A stretch of 64,000 nucleotides of DNA from Betaproteobacteria bacterium (GTDB lineage Bacteria > Pseudomonadota > Gammaproteobacteria > Burkholderiales > Rhodocyclaceae): positions 156,868 to 220,867 of the forward strand of contig JAHRYN010000006.1 in NCBI GenBank assembly GCA_020621405.1. The letters run 5' to 3'. Below are positions 27,301 through 35,400 of the stretch, one piece after another. Made by a program: the position numbers and the translations under genes. The notes under the pieces were generated by a model that was not told the origin of the DNA, ran no database searches, and was given only the letters and a program-made list of their open reading frames with translations. Position 1 is the stretch's first letter; every line of letters starts with the position of its first letter.

Positions 27301-30290
27301 AGCGCATGCCCGGCGTGCGCCGACACGGTGACGTCCTGCGCCCCGGTCACCGGCGTGGTGCCGGCGTTGATCTGCGCCGAACCGATCTTCGCATTGGCCT
27401 GACTGTCGAGAGTGAAATGGTCGACCGCGCCAGCGAAGGACAGCCGCTCGCTCTCGACGCCACTCTGCACCCACGACGTCGCATTGATCGGACTGCCGAT
27501 CAGGCCGTACAGCGTGGTTCCGAAGGTCTCCCACGCATCGACCTCGCTCCAGCCCTTGTCCAGTAGTGCAACGTAGGCGTCATAGCCATCTATCCACTGC
27601 TGCCAGAACGGCGTCAGCGAGGTGTCGGCCGCTACGGTGATGGCGCCTGCGGCATTCACCACCGCGCCGTCACCGATCAGCGCGTCGGTGCGGTGGTGCA
27701 TGTCGATCATGGCGATCGAACCGGACACCGCGATCTGCTTCTTTTCCTCGGTGTTCTTCGACGGCGCATTCGGATCGGGCTTTTCCAGCGCGCGCTCGTC
27801 GACCGCTGCCGAGGTCGAGAACGACAGCGCCTCCTCGGCACGCGCCAGCACATCGACCCGGCCGCGCGAGGTCACGTTCGCGCTGCCGGCAATTTCCGCC
27901 TTCACGTTATTGGTGTTGTCGATCCACGCGAAGGACGCCGACAGGCCGAACTTGCCGCTCGAACCGCTGCGCGCATCGGTGCTCGGCACGCCTGCAACGA
28001 AGGAGGTCAGCGCTTCGAACAGCGCCACGTCGATCGGGCGGGCGTTGCTGAATCCCTCTTCCGGATTCGGGTCGCCTGCCGTTCCGGCGGCGGCCGATAC
28101 CTCGGTCTGCGCGTCATCGCCCAGCGATGCCTTCACCGCCACCTTGCCGGCGTCGGTCACCGTGCCGCCGAGCGAGGCGGTCATCGTCGTGTGGTTCACC
28201 GACACCGCAATGCCGGACGACGCCATACCGTCCTTGAAGGAACTGCCGTTGGCCGACACGGTGATCGACTTCGCACCGGTCGCTTCCACATCGAGCGAAG
28301 CGGCACGCTCGATCGTCGCCGTGCTGCTCACCGTCGTTTCGGCACGCTGGTTCGATACCCCGACGGCAAAGGCGAAGTTCGCGTACTTGCTCGCCGACGA
28401 CAGCATGTTGTTGTAGTGGCCGGTGTTGATGGTGTCCACCTTCACCAGCAGCAGGCTGTCGGCCTGGGAACGGAGCGTCATCGCGCCGCCGGACGCCAGC
28501 GTGGCGCTGCGGATATCGACGGTCGCCAGCGCATCGGTTTCGCCGTAGCCGATGCCGAGGACGGAACCGACCACCCGCATCGAGGCGTCGGTCTGGGCGA
28601 TGGATTCGATCGTCAGATCGCCGCTCGCCTCTATCCGGGCGCCACCATCGACCGACACCGTCGCGTGCGCCACCGACACGGTCGCATCAACCGCCAGTGC
28701 CAGATCGTCGAGAAAACCCAGCACCGCGTCGGCGTATTCATTGCCGGTCCACACCCACTTGTCGTTGGCCGTGGCCCTCAGCGTGATCGCGCGCCCCTTG
28801 ATGATGGCGTTGCTGACCGTGATCGACGCGATGGAATCGTCGACCGACCCGAGGATGGGGGTAGACTGGTTGTCCGTGGCCAGCAGCTTCACATCACCGG
28901 CGGCAAAACCGTTGGTTGCATGCGCCAGTATCTTGCTTCCGGACCTGAGGTCGATGTGCCGGGCTTCGAAGGTGATGTTCCCCGAAGCCGCGATCGAGGC
29001 GCCGGTCAGATGGCTCGCGGCATCGCTGCCCGCGACACGGCGACTGGACACGGTGACGTTCTCGCTGACCGTGATCGTGTCGTCCGCCTGCAGCAGCAGG
29101 TCGGCACCGGTCGGCGCCGGCACGCCGGCTGGCAGCGTTGCATAACCGTCGGCACCGCGCAGCAGGTTCGCCAGGACCGAAATGTTCGTGGGGTCTATCA
29201 GCACCCGGCCTGCGACGCCGCCCCGACCGTCGGCGAGGAACTGACCGCCGGCCAGTTGCACCGTGTCCTTCGCCGAGAACTCGATGAAGCCGCCGTCTCC
29301 CGTCCGGCCCGCGCTCGCGTCCAGCACCGCGCCGCTGCGCAGCACCGCATTGCGCTGCGCCAGCGCGTCGATCCGCCCACCGTCCGAATCCGCTCCGTCG
29401 CCCGCCGCCGTCACCATCGCATTGACGTCGACCATGAGGTCGCGCCCGGCGCGCACATCGATCCCGCCGCCCGCCGTGCCCGCTCCGCCCCGCGCGTCCA
29501 GACGACCCGACACTGCAATGTCCTCGACCGCTTCGATGAAGATTCGTCCCGACTTCTCCACCAGCCGGCTGCCCACGGCGACGCCTTGCGCATTGACCAC
29601 GTCGCTGAAGTCCGGCGCACGGCCCTCGAAGCGCGCTCCGGTCAGCACCTGACCGGCCACGCTCACCGTGCCCGCCGCCAGACTCACCGACTCGGCCGCG
29701 TTGATCCGCCCGTCTATCCGGATCACCCCACTGGCCGACAGCGGCGCGCTGCCGCTCAGCAACTGGCCGACCGCGCCCGCGTCCGGCGTGCCCGAGGCAC
29801 CGAAGAAGCCATCGACGAAACCCTGCGTCGGCGTGCTCACCGACAGCGAACCGACATTGACCACGCCGCTGCCGCCAACCACGAAGCCGTGCGGATTGGC
29901 GAAATACACATTCCCGCCTATCCGCCCGTCGCGGATCGCGTTCACCGTCCCGTCGATGTCCGTGCGCGTGTCGCGCACGATATTGACCAGATTCAGCGCC
30001 CCCGTCGGCACGTGCAGGTTCGCTGTCTGCCCGGCATTCACGCTGAAGCTGCGGAACGAGTTGAAACCCGTGGCCCCCGCAACCGTCCCGGTACGGATGT
30101 CCGTCACCGCGCCGGCCGTCGTCACCGTCGTCAGCGTCCTCCCGTCCACCTGGATCGCCTGACCCCACGCCTGCGACGACAGCAGCAGCGGTACGCTCGC
30201 AAGACCAGCAAGCGCGCGATGCTGGAACCTCAATGCCGCGGCCAGCACACGCAGGCGGGGCAACTCATGGCACAAGCAGGTTCTTTTCAT
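15393..30290 (-). CDS. Giant filamentous adhesin, two-partner secretion exoprotein (copy 1)
   Basis: The product is about 4,965 residues. The ATG at 30290 (MKRTCLCHELPR) has AGAGGA 8 bp upstream; an in-frame start 12 codons earlier has none. A signal peptide ends at about residue 43 (SSQAWG). Residues about 45-330 form the TPS secretion domain, including an NPHG motif at N132, the variant of the NPNGI motif seen in FhaB-type proteins. The long middle is made of Gly/Ala/Val-rich beta-helix repeats with recurring phrases such as VAVNDI..T.A and GGSGAAGIG. This is the pattern of the LktA/FHA family of filamentous adhesins. Near residues 3,750-3,850 is an aromatic, cysteine-containing insert (SKCSWFFCIWKWH). 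The C-terminus is acidic and arginine-rich (GDEESEEEAEARRRAEE) with no membrane anchor. It should be exported through the neighbouring TpsB. The copy 2 paralogue shares the layout and an identical secretion-domain block. Confidence 0.9.
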   Translation of the reverse strand: MKRTCLCHELPRLRVLAAALRFQHRALAGLASVPLLLSSQAWGQAIQVDGRTLTTVTTAGAVTDIRTGTVAGATGFNSFRSFSVNAGQTANLHVPTGALNLVNIVRDTRTDIDGTVNAIRDGRIGGNVYFANPHGFVVGGSGVVNVGSLSVSTPTQGFVDGFFGASGTPDAGAVGQLLSGSAPLSASGVIRIDGRINAAESVSLAAGTVSVAGQVLTGARFEGRAPDFSDVVNAQGVAVGSRLVEKSGRIFIEAVEDIAVSGRLDARGGAGTAGGGIDVRAGRDLMVDVNAMVTAAGDGADSDGGRIDALAQRNAVLRSGAVLDASAGRTGDGGFIEFSAKDTVQLAGGQFLADGRGGVAGRVLIDPTNISVLANLLRGADGYATLPAGVPAPTGADLLLQADDTITVSENVTVSSRRVAGSDAASHLTGASIAASGNITFEARHIDLRSGSKILAHATNGFAAGDVKLLATDNQSTPILGSVDDSIASITVSNAIIKGRAITLRATANDKWVWTGNEYADAVLGFLDDLALAVDATVSVAHATVSVDGGARIEASGDLTIESIAQTDASMRVVGSVLGIGYGETDALATVDIRSATLASGGAMTLRSQADSLLLVKVDTINTGHYNNMLSSASKYANFAFAVGVSNQRAETTVSSTATIERAASLDVEATGAKSITVSANGSSFKDGMASSGIAVSVNHTTMTASLGGTVTDAGKVAVKASLGDDAQTEVSAAAGTAGDPNPEEGFSNARPIDVALFEALTSFVAGVPSTDARSGSSGKFGLSASFAWIDNTNNVKAEIAGSANVTSRGRVDVLARAEEALSFSTSAAVDERALEKPDPNAPSKNTEEKKQIAVSGSIAMIDMHHRTDALIGDGAVVNAAGAITVAADTSLTPFWQQWIDGYDAYVALLDKGWSEVDAWETFGTTLYGLIGSPINATSWVQSGVESERLSFAGAVDHFTLDSQANAKIGSAQINAGTTPVTGAQDVTVSAHAGHALLNLVGVPEIDLTALPDGGANSAAAGFGGSYHQLTLTGGADATVARGATVRADGLAVLADTDFDQIVIAEAAGKAGKVSIQGAFSLIDTTFRTTAQIASGSTVNARDVVLQATDNSMSINVAGGIARSGSVGIGFSIAVNDLDRDTRALIGNRLLETGTGGTLTASGNVYLKAVSDATQGAFSVAGSLPAGSDESSDGKPGGDGKKTNAKDAGEQGKSGIGISAAVSINTITDTTVAAVSDLASVAVQGKAGSSLGIDVDADLVTDRTVVLSHGLSLSSGDSALALAGAGALTVGSGKKAGLGGAFTWNQLDKITQAAIARTSLTLSGAGNVLLTATNSGAMWSIAAGVATGQKVGAAGSVAYSNVDNDTRVTIDSAGVDTGGTVTLTSRDESDIRSVAGAASYGGKAGFGAAVAISTVDSDTVAELLGDSTDSDEEVVRGGNGISASATSDNGIVSVAASLGASNGVSLSGAVTINSITNETRALADTVTLKSGGAIALTASDLSTIESLAGAVGFSLSTAGIGVAVAYNDIGNQTRAALEDALVTDPTGASVASLTLTASNASTIRSASVAGGLAKDFGGAGSASTNFTDGTSTKAEIVDSDVDASAADVTVSATDTTTIESLAGGVGLGLSAGFGAAVAVNDIDNVTLARVSGKKTADGFDVASVVISADSLATIKTASVGVGAGVKVGVGGSVAVNLLGSDTRALIENGAVIEARDDVAVLAEADDRISVLAGAAGIGLAAAGVGASVTVNDISGTTEAAIKGSRVAARAKQGTGVSVNTGVVADADLHASIDRMSTKGGGYSSSNPFHAPDLTASRGKEDVRGIAVNALATHQTTTAVANVAGGLYAGVAVTASVNLIGGQTSATVSDAVLNGGDNTTASAAQAVSIRAADHAYGNTFIGSIAVGAAGLGASADVNVFERNTTAGVSGATTVVDAKGAATVDALSAQGVSSVVVGGAGGVVAAVGSGSVAKFTSTTDAYVTGATFDVGALDVAAHHGSTFFVTGGGLAVGGAALAGTFAVGLDTSTTRARIEDAAVDADGQVNVTAGNATDMRTWAIGGAGGGTAGVAGAVAVGIIDSTTEASVIDSRVGSASDRSGGLAVSATDSVVTESHAGAAAVGGLAGAGAGASITKIDNTTTATIQDSDVHVDQDIAVSATAHRRLTNVAAALGAGGTVGIGGAAAVTLLNAGLNGDASGELDSKKDGSQGTLGTAQDFSNEDRLSTSDSGGNMRATDSFSEDDISGVNGRAKVAARDDIAQAPDGATRARIIDTDGTRDTLQAGGNIRIGASELDRVDVKAGGLAVGGVAGVGAAVGVLDVRHDVRATTAGKITLQADGGDIELSADTGRLDTGSEAVSVSSFQAAGGLVGVGASVATADLANTVEAKLGDGTNATVGSAAGDVRVHAGDAMDAHSSAQGYAVGVVAAGIVKSRAEKTGTTTAQVGAADAKVAAAATGVTTSGGVFEIEAVRGDTVSAQATAGSGGVAAGSGSEATASASGTARAGIADRVTVTAPGSAVSVAARSTPQVSAVARGYNGSLAVSIGVSLAQATAATQSFATVGRHNGITAGSLSLNAATLLPGLANTAYSYANATGGSLLVSANGSNSVAGSNARVNALIGGDNTFDIGDATSVTASNQTRQTAETSGVTVGGLLALGANLASADANSVTLASIDNNNTGTVGASLTVLATGDDTTHADAVAGSGGIIGGAAASASTRNLSDTQALLGGGTAAEVLKTAAQGRIEVHADHTATFNTRVDSLAAGVVGASGALAYNDIDARVVAGIRADARLRTWDLDVSALNQTRKPWITRVEGGRTVDVFNVFAGAGGVAGGAAGSSTTRVDNITLVDVGNSAQVHVLGDPDDAGRTRFNAVSDVMLRDRAKLEAGGAISAADAESIVEVNANPIAQGDGGRTEARVGRNVVIDTVGDFDLAARERSDVEARASSKTWGLAAYADGYSKSDIRSYSTAAVGAGSDIRADGDINLGAGRDATGVRNRFSSVARTDLYNNSLIPIPGLDWGADGLLTQNNRIVVDGTLRSVMDVNLIADKGFGHLIDGHGVARDLYSQAASAIASGISNLFGGGDVSIEQNSGRSIEHSSAGATVNGSIDAGIHNQQRMTISETDPGGGAVSVTVSTQVPRDGQASKCQTPGTAGCTYDTYTKQYWITRSEGIDMPTARIENLQDNLQTRIDRLKEIRGQYQGRTSSGADASNPETVAALSAEINFLEQQLASLFPSGGATASVTDAAFIILPEIRARGGNINVTGDYLAGGGQLLARGDAKIEILNSSTAFLRTDALAIPEDATGRLTLNGVAILNTPGSTPTTAQVNAALNARNSGGTAAFGKAGIAPDSDVPAIEVRNTYVPADLDTRAPDIEVVGDVSNLLGSVTIQSERGSVLVQPKDPLNPLTAPNIQADTINITAGRDFVFSSPSAFYHTAGNPRDLWGGTRTPGGTSGGTANDFEDGGLFSGSSSAQRVGNGAPTIAGNNVFISARYLNINGLLQSGLQDRSVTIDDAARVNLNIGPYRTATTLAQAKANYDALVALGMKPADPRFRISNTAGNIVAFFNAEQNRIELEPVKVEGGKLELLGEILNTGGGRIAAMDGYGRFSINNLSGYDLVITGLDTGNDIEGRVRITDYLRRWDPHANADRGAIVTGPAAPDTAALAHYNGLTPVTRIVTRVGTDVQTRDVIVTTEKTSSGDKLVEKTVATYADLANTRDTGYAPVQGQTYTWVTGQRSTTNTYARYEKETKFWFFPGSWSLADRTAYVEYPDVTPLMQGEYTKIDTSLGNAAYRYQRRDVTTDYNSWSKERSKCSWFFCIWKWHTYEVWSDIGKKRYNTHTIKGDYSIPISFIGYDQGQVDIRSLSGIILAGSLINRTGTVSLDATAGSGLTGGAITAEGARGTITAQSLTMRAASGIGNALAPLQVNMLGGGVIDAVSAQGDIGLRALTGDMRVQQARTDDAGHVFLQADGDILAAGSGDAVRVQGGGVELLSLSGRIGTGAQALVVQTEATPQGGLRATASGSINLMQPSGDMQLDKIESLTGDVTLTASDGRIVDGNRNETRDTRAETELDQLWNNLRLRAADGAADSLADALKAHRAGVDREYREYWSLRHVTLVEDPASAGHYVYRADAYDPAAASQRLRTLHEKLGGLGIVLETGTGTNYSADFRYIGSTDRDAVMAGIADGTHVWSDNQVRYGVSAAIYNKSTSDTETRIEQPNVVGRHIVLNAAGANGGVGRNEGQFTVSIASPSTLDPDQRRALAAAEADDVAIDPVAKTATVLKRDDVDIATMAGGSVTVNARGHVFLGADDYDRNGTVLPGDINLVSLDATGHGVDYSKTIRLKVAGSVFDAGGGTDANLRGGNTIIEAGGGSIGSAAHPVRLDLGDAAVLTARAATGIWLDELSGPMRVAEMFALSGGIHLGSAGSIIDARGSQRIVALNSVDGDIDLTASGGDVGAPGQAMFVSAGNGHAVNVDAAGDVHLSAIAAADPDLSSDLRIGHIGSGGAVSVTVPVGDLRQDGAVEAKGDITIDTGRYLMTDGALLRSADGTVAIDAEGDIVVGRIEATHNATAGALRITSGGRIFDGGDIGGYDLVAATPGAGVTLTAPGGIGDASWNGGAPTSVPDALETDIAKIDAISTAGGVHIDERDDIEVGSIDAMRDARIGAGGSILDGTVRSAHGSIDLGAGGRVTVTEASAVNGAVTILAEGDIIMDAVTAGNGITLASNIGSVSVTRITGDLLSLSAAEDLNLGTVSAGRSLSFKVGALKAHILHTRDDGPLDITVVGRNGASARQVDLEIDSPVGAHFERFDALDAQVTMDRGWLRIDQGRVGNRARFINPVSNIYMDNLTTVVLPADVQLHHPGKTFGNMRLDGWRLVTDPYVVMRDPLHEVVMNTVLDYSGREQSRELIVTRVDTPDKQSAAGQVPQLQSFAVQVPLDFPAVNAGDEESEEEAEARRRAEEGATQ
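29299..30213. repeat. 915-bp direct repeat, copy in adhesin 1
   Basis: Line-by-line comparison with 45990-46904 (offset 16,691) found no mismatch across 915 bp. It covers codons from about residue 26 to about 330 of this adhesin, that is the end of the signal peptide and the whole secretion domain. Identity decays abruptly at both ends: two differences occur in the next 40 bp inward and the flanking signal-peptide codons are unrelated. Confidence 0.9.
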
Positions 30291-30335
30291 CGCAGATTCC
30301 TCTCGACAATTGTCTCCAACTGTCAATCTGCGCTT

Positions 30336-30352
30336 GTAGGAATTCTTCTTAC
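30336..30352 (-). promoter_or_regulatory. Conserved inverted repeat upstream of adhesin 1
   Basis: The plus-strand sequence GTAGGAATTCTTCTTAC is an imperfect inverted repeat (7-bp arms, 3-bp centre, one G:T mismatch) 46 bp before the adhesin ATG. The same element with the mismatch reversed is found 47 bp before the other adhesin gene. The half-sites TAAGAA and TTCCTA match those I recall for the primary BvgA site of Bordetella fhaB. It is probably a response-regulator operator. Confidence 0.6.
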
Positions 30353-30728
30353 TTGATCTTGAGCAATAGTGGAGGTCTTACCGACTGGTAATTCGCAACC
30401 GTCGGTCGGACAGGCGGCCCGATCAGCGACGGCCACACTGGATTCGACCGGCTGACAAAGACATGTCCGCGGCAGGAACGGACGCTGGAAGTACCAAGAG
30501 AAAATGGAAGCAAACGGCCGCAGCAGGGCGACACGTTGCTACCCGAGCTGCACCACGCGGATGGCCAGCGATGCCTGCACGAGGCGCACGGCCCTGCGGC
30601 CGATCATCTCCACCCGGCGGCGGCCTGAACGTTCCCGACGTCGCTAATCCGGCCGCGAACCACCCGAGGTCGCAACGCAGCCCACTGCCAGGCGCGGTAG
30701 CCCATCGCGGCATCAGGGCATCAGGGCA
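30353..30728. other. Intergenic region between tpsB and adhesin 1
   Basis: About 375 bp without a credible gene. At its edge an 8-bp unit CATCAGGG is repeated 2.75 times (30711-30732) across the tpsB stop codon; the first unit on the coding strand already supplies the TGA stop. No T-rich intrinsic terminator was seen after tpsB, so read-through into adhesin 1 is possible. Confidence 0.4.
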
Positions 30729-32429
30729 TCAGAACACCTGGGCAACCAGCTGAACGTTGATGTAGTAACCACGCGGATCCTGCTCGCGGTCGCGTATCGG
30801 CAGGCCTAACGTGATGCGTGCCGACAGGTTGTCCTTGAAGCCAACGTTCAGGCCCCAGCCATAGCCGGCCAGGGTATCGGTTCCGCGGGTCGATCCGACC
30901 GGCCGGAACGGCTTGGTGGCGCCGTAATCGACGAAGGCGAAGCCACTGGTGCACAGACCGGCCAGCGGCAGCTGCGGCAGCGGGTGGTGCAGTTCGAGCG
31001 ACGCCGTGATGCCCTTGTCGCCGCTGAACAGGCCGGTCTGATAGCCACGCACGCTGCCGTCACCACCGATCAGGAACTGTTCGCTCGACGTCAGGTTGTC
31101 ATCGGTCGTGTACTGGAACGCGGTGTTCGCATGCACCGACCAGCCGTCCGAAAAGTCCTGCACACGGCGCAGCGAACCACGCCAGATGTCGAATTTCGTC
31201 GACACGACGTCGCTGATCGCCTTCGCACTGCCGTGCGAATAAGTCAGCGAGCCACTCCAGATCCGGTCCGCTTCCCACCACTGTCCGTCGATGCCCAGCG
31301 AGCCGTCGACGATGTCGGTCGACTGGAAACGGCGGCTCTCGATCCAGCTGTCGGTGGTGCGCGTCTTGGCGCCGGCCAGCACGTCGAGTTGATACTGGCG
31401 CCCCATCAGCAGCGGATGCCGCAGCAGCGCGGTCCATGCCGTCGACTCGCCGCTGATGTGCAGTCGTGAGAAGGGGCCGTTGACGATGCGCGTCTGGTCG
31501 TTGAACCAGGACACCGTCAGACGCGTCCCTTTTGTCCAGATCGGAACGCTGTAGGACGCCGATCCACCGAGATGCCCTTCGGCGCCGACGACAGTGAAGC
31601 CCAGCGAGTCGCGCCGGCCGAACAGGCTGCGGTTTTGGTAGAACACGCCCAGCCGGTACACGCCGGTGGCCTGGCTGCCGCTGGTATCGGAGAAGATGCG
31701 CAGCTCATGCCGGGGCGGCTCGGTCAGCGTCAGCGCCACATCGGTTTCGGCGAACTTCGCACCCGGCTTCAGTTCGGCCCGCATCTGCACGTCCTGGCTG
31801 CGGTTGAAGCGCAGCATGCTTTCTTCCAGCGCGCTCACGTCCGCCAGATCGCCCGGTTTCTGGCCGATCCGGTCCGTCAGGAAAATTTCATCGGTCGATG
31901 CGTTGCCACTGACCGTAATGCGCCCGACGCGGCCCTCGACCAGCTTGATGTTCAGCACGCCGTCCGCCACTTCCTGCGCCGGCAGGATCGCCTGGGCTGT
32001 CGGAACACCGCGCTGCCGGTAGATTTCGTTGATGCGGTCGACCAGCGCCTGCACGTCGGCCAGCGTCACTTCCCGGCCTTCCAGCCCGGCCGCCAGTTCG
32101 CGCAGCGCCTGTTCGGACAGCAACTCGGACTGCGTGAAATCGATGTGCTTGAGCAGGAAACGGCTGCCGCCGGGTGCCGGGCGAGCAGGCGCACGCTTGA
32201 TCGCGTCCTGGTCCACCGCCGGTTCGCCATCCGGACGGCGCTCGCCCTCCTCGCGCAACCGTCGTTCCATCTCCCGTGAACGTTCCTGGATCACGCCCGG
32301 ATCGGCCGAAGGCGGGATCACCGGCACGCTTTGCGCGGACGCGACACCTGCCGTCAGCGCCAGCCCGGCCGCCAGCCAGTTCAACCGCACACCGCGCGCC
32401 GCCTGCCTGCCCCTTGTCGAACGACTCAC
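30729..32429 (-). CDS. TpsB outer-membrane transporter (FhaC/ShlB/HecB family)
   Basis: The 566-residue protein starts at a GTG (32429) that overlaps the adhesin 2 stop as GTGA, with AAGGAG 7 bp before it inside the adhesin gene. A signal peptide ends near residue 32 (GVASAQ). A charged linker (residues about 45-80) precedes two POTRA domains (about 90-165 and 166-240), then an Omp85-type 16-strand barrel. The loop-6 signature VRGYQTG is at about residue 460, and the chain ends in phenylalanine as outer-membrane barrels do. It should export both giant adhesins, since no second TpsB is present. Translation is directly coupled to adhesin 2. Confidence 0.93.
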   Translation of the reverse strand: MSRSTRGRQAARGVRLNWLAAGLALTAGVASAQSVPVIPPSADPGVIQERSREMERRLREEGERRPDGEPAVDQDAIKRAPARPAPGGSRFLLKHIDFTQSELLSEQALRELAAGLEGREVTLADVQALVDRINEIYRQRGVPTAQAILPAQEVADGVLNIKLVEGRVGRITVSGNASTDEIFLTDRIGQKPGDLADVSALEESMLRFNRSQDVQMRAELKPGAKFAETDVALTLTEPPRHELRIFSDTSGSQATGVYRLGVFYQNRSLFGRRDSLGFTVVGAEGHLGGSASYSVPIWTKGTRLTVSWFNDQTRIVNGPFSRLHISGESTAWTALLRHPLLMGRQYQLDVLAGAKTRTTDSWIESRRFQSTDIVDGSLGIDGQWWEADRIWSGSLTYSHGSAKAISDVVSTKFDIWRGSLRRVQDFSDGWSVHANTAFQYTTDDNLTSSEQFLIGGDGSVRGYQTGLFSGDKGITASLELHHPLPQLPLAGLCTSGFAFVDYGATKPFRPVGSTRGTDTLAGYGWGLNVGFKDNLSARITLGLPIRDREQDPRGYYINVQLVAQVF

Positions 32430-35400
32430 TGCGTCACTCCTTCTTCTGCGCGGCGCCTTGCTTCGGCGTCCTCTTCGGATTCTTCATCCCCGGAATTCAC
32501 GGCCGGGATATCGAGCGGTACATTCACCGCGAAGCTCGGCATCTGCGGTACCTGCGCCGCCGCCGTCTGCTTGTCTGGCGTGCTGATACGGGTCACGATC
32601 AGCTCGCGCGACTCTTCTCGTCCGCTCGAGTCCGGCCTCGACGGATTCACCACTTCGTGCAGCGGATCCCGCGTCAGCACCGTCAGGTCCGTCGTCAGAC
32701 GCCACTGGTCCAGAACGAGGTTCGCGAATTGCTTGCCCGGCGCGTTCAGCTGCACGTCGGCCGGCTGGGTCACGGTCGTCACGTTGTCCATATAGACATG
32801 GGTGACCGGATTGATGAAGTGCGCGCGGTTCTCGATGCGCCCGTCCAGGATTTCCAGCCAGCCCCGTTCCGTCACGATACGCGCGTCCAGTGCGTCCAGA
32901 TGATCAAAGCTTACGCCCACCGGGCTGTCTATGGTCAGATCCACCCAGCGCGCCGGGGCGCCGTGCGAACCGACCGCACGCATCAGCAACGGGCCAGCGG
33001 TGCCGGTGTGCAGCACGCGCGCCGTGATCGACTCGGTGTTGAAGAACATCTTCGACTTCGCACTCAGCGTACCCAGATCCAGATCGCCCTTGCCGGATAT
33101 CGACAGCGTATCGCCGGAAATGCGCTTGACGCTGACCCGGCCGTTGATCGCTTCCAGTGTGACGCCCTGACCTGCGGTCACGGCATCCATCAGGATGTCC
33201 TGCTCGGCGATGATGGTCGCGTTGCCCGCGACGGCCGTGGCCTCCCGCACCGTAACGCTGTGGCCGGCACGCAGATCGAGGTTGCCGCGCGCAGCGTAGA
33301 CGCTGTCACCGCTGATGTCGCCACCGACCGCCTTCATCGCTACGTCCTGGCCTGCAGTCACCGCATCGATCGCGATGCCCTGTCCGGCCTCGACTGCGAC
33401 GCTGCCTTCGTCCGCCATCACCGTCTGCAGCGTCACGTCCCGACCGGCCTGCACATCTACATTGCCCTGCGACGACCGGACGCCCTGCCCCTTCACCGAA
33501 CCACCGGCCTGCACCGACACATCCTGCAGCGCAGTGATCGAACCGATCTCGAGATCGTCCTTGTCGTTGATCGACACGCCGCCGGCAGTGGCCATCGCAT
33601 CGATCTTCGCGATGTCGGTTTCCAGCGCGTCCGGCGTCGCCTGCGGCTGACCGTTGTTCCAGGTCGCGCTGCCGATGCCGCCGGCAGCTTCGAGCACCAC
33701 GCCGGCACCGGCGGTCGCCGCCACCAGATCGTAGACGCCGGCATCGCCGCCGTCGTAGATGCTGCCGCCGCTGCGGATGCGCAGTGCCTGCGCGGTCGCG
33801 TTGTGCTGCGCCTCGATCCGGCCGACCACCACGTCGCCCTTGCTGTCGATGTCGATATGGCCGTCGTGCGACAGCAAGGTCGCGCCATCGGCCATCAGGT
33901 AGCGCGCCGCCGTGATGTCGATGTCACCGCCCGCTTCGACCCGATTCGCATCCTGCACCAGATCGCCAGCCGCATCGATGCCCAGCCTGCCGCCGGCCGT
34001 GACCTGACCGAGATGGAGTTCGCCATCTGTCTTGAACATCACGTCGCCGGCCGACGCGCTGGCGTGCGTCACGTTGATGCGGCTGTCCATGCCGCGCACG
34101 TATATGCCCTGCGGCGCTTCGAGTTCCACCGAACCATCCGGCGAACTGCCGATGTCGAGGTAATCGAGTTCGCTGCCGCCGCTGCCTATCGTCGTCGCGG
34201 CCGAAAGTTTCAGGTAGCGGGCCTGGATGTCGCGCTGCAGGTCGGGCGTCAGCTCGACCAGCGCACCGGCCGAGCGGATGCGGGCAAGGCCCGGCGAATA
34301 GATCTGCTCGATGCGCAGATCGCCGCCGACGTTGGCCAGATAGAGGTTGCCGCCGGCACGCGCGGTCACGGCGGCGTTGTCCGCCACACGCACCAGCACG
34401 TCGAGCGCGTCCTCGCCCAGATCGCCGTGTCCGGCCTCCAGAGTCACGTTGCGTGACTTGACCGCCTCGACGCCGGCTGCAGCCGCGCTGCGCAGCGCAC
34501 CGGCCGTCTTCAGCCTGACGTCGGCCGGCGTGACGATGGACGCCACGCGGACATCCTCTTCCGAACCCAGATAGATGCTGTCGGTCGCCCGCGCGGTGAT
34601 CGCACCGTTGTTGACCAGCGTGAAGTCCACGTCGTCCTTGCGCAGGATGGTGATCGTCTTGGCCGAGATGTCGACACGTACGTCGGCACGTTCGGCGGCG
34701 ATCAGCGCCAGCTGATCGCTTTCCGACCAGGCGCCCGGATTCGTGCCTATCGTCAGCGCGGCGCTGTCCTTGCCGATGCCGCGGGCGGCGATCAGCTGGA
34801 TGTTGCGGCCGGCCACATTGGCTTCCTCGATCAGCACCTCGGTATCGGACGTGTCCTTGAACAGGCCCGCAGCGACGCGATTGGTGATTTCGCCCGCCGT
34901 CCAGGTACCGCCCTCGCGCAGCGCATTGGCGCGCGTCGCATCCTGGGTGGCAACGTTGTAGCTGTAGGTGCGGTTGAAGGTGCCGGCATTGCCGGTGCCG
35001 AATTCGGCGGCTGCCTGGTGATAGAAGGCCGTGCGCTGATCCTGGTAGGTGGCGATTTCGGCATCCCCCCAGTTGTTGGAGGTGCGCAGCACGTTCGCGG
35101 TCTTCGTGTCGAGCACGAACTTGAAATCCGGGTCGTAGGCCGACGCCGTGAATCCCAGCGACTTGCCGCTCGAATCGAAGGTTTCCTTCAGGCCGCGCAT
35201 CTGCCAGTACTGCAGGTAGTCCTGCTTCTTCTGCTTGTTGTAGGCATCCAGCGTGTCGTCCATGCTCTTGGTGGCACCGGACGTTGCCGTCAGGCGCGCG
35301 CGCTGCGCGGCCGCCAGCAGTTGCGTCTTGGTCTCGACATCGACCTGCTGCGCGCTGTTGACGTCGACGATCGAGCCGTTGAGCGATTCCAGGCGCACGT

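Noticed and set aside
16254..32279. Several very long plus-strand frames opposite the adhesin and tpsB genes
   Set aside because: They mirror the biased third positions of the adhesin repeats, have no ribosome sites and no family features; the minus-strand frames carry signal peptide, secretion domain and C-terminus.
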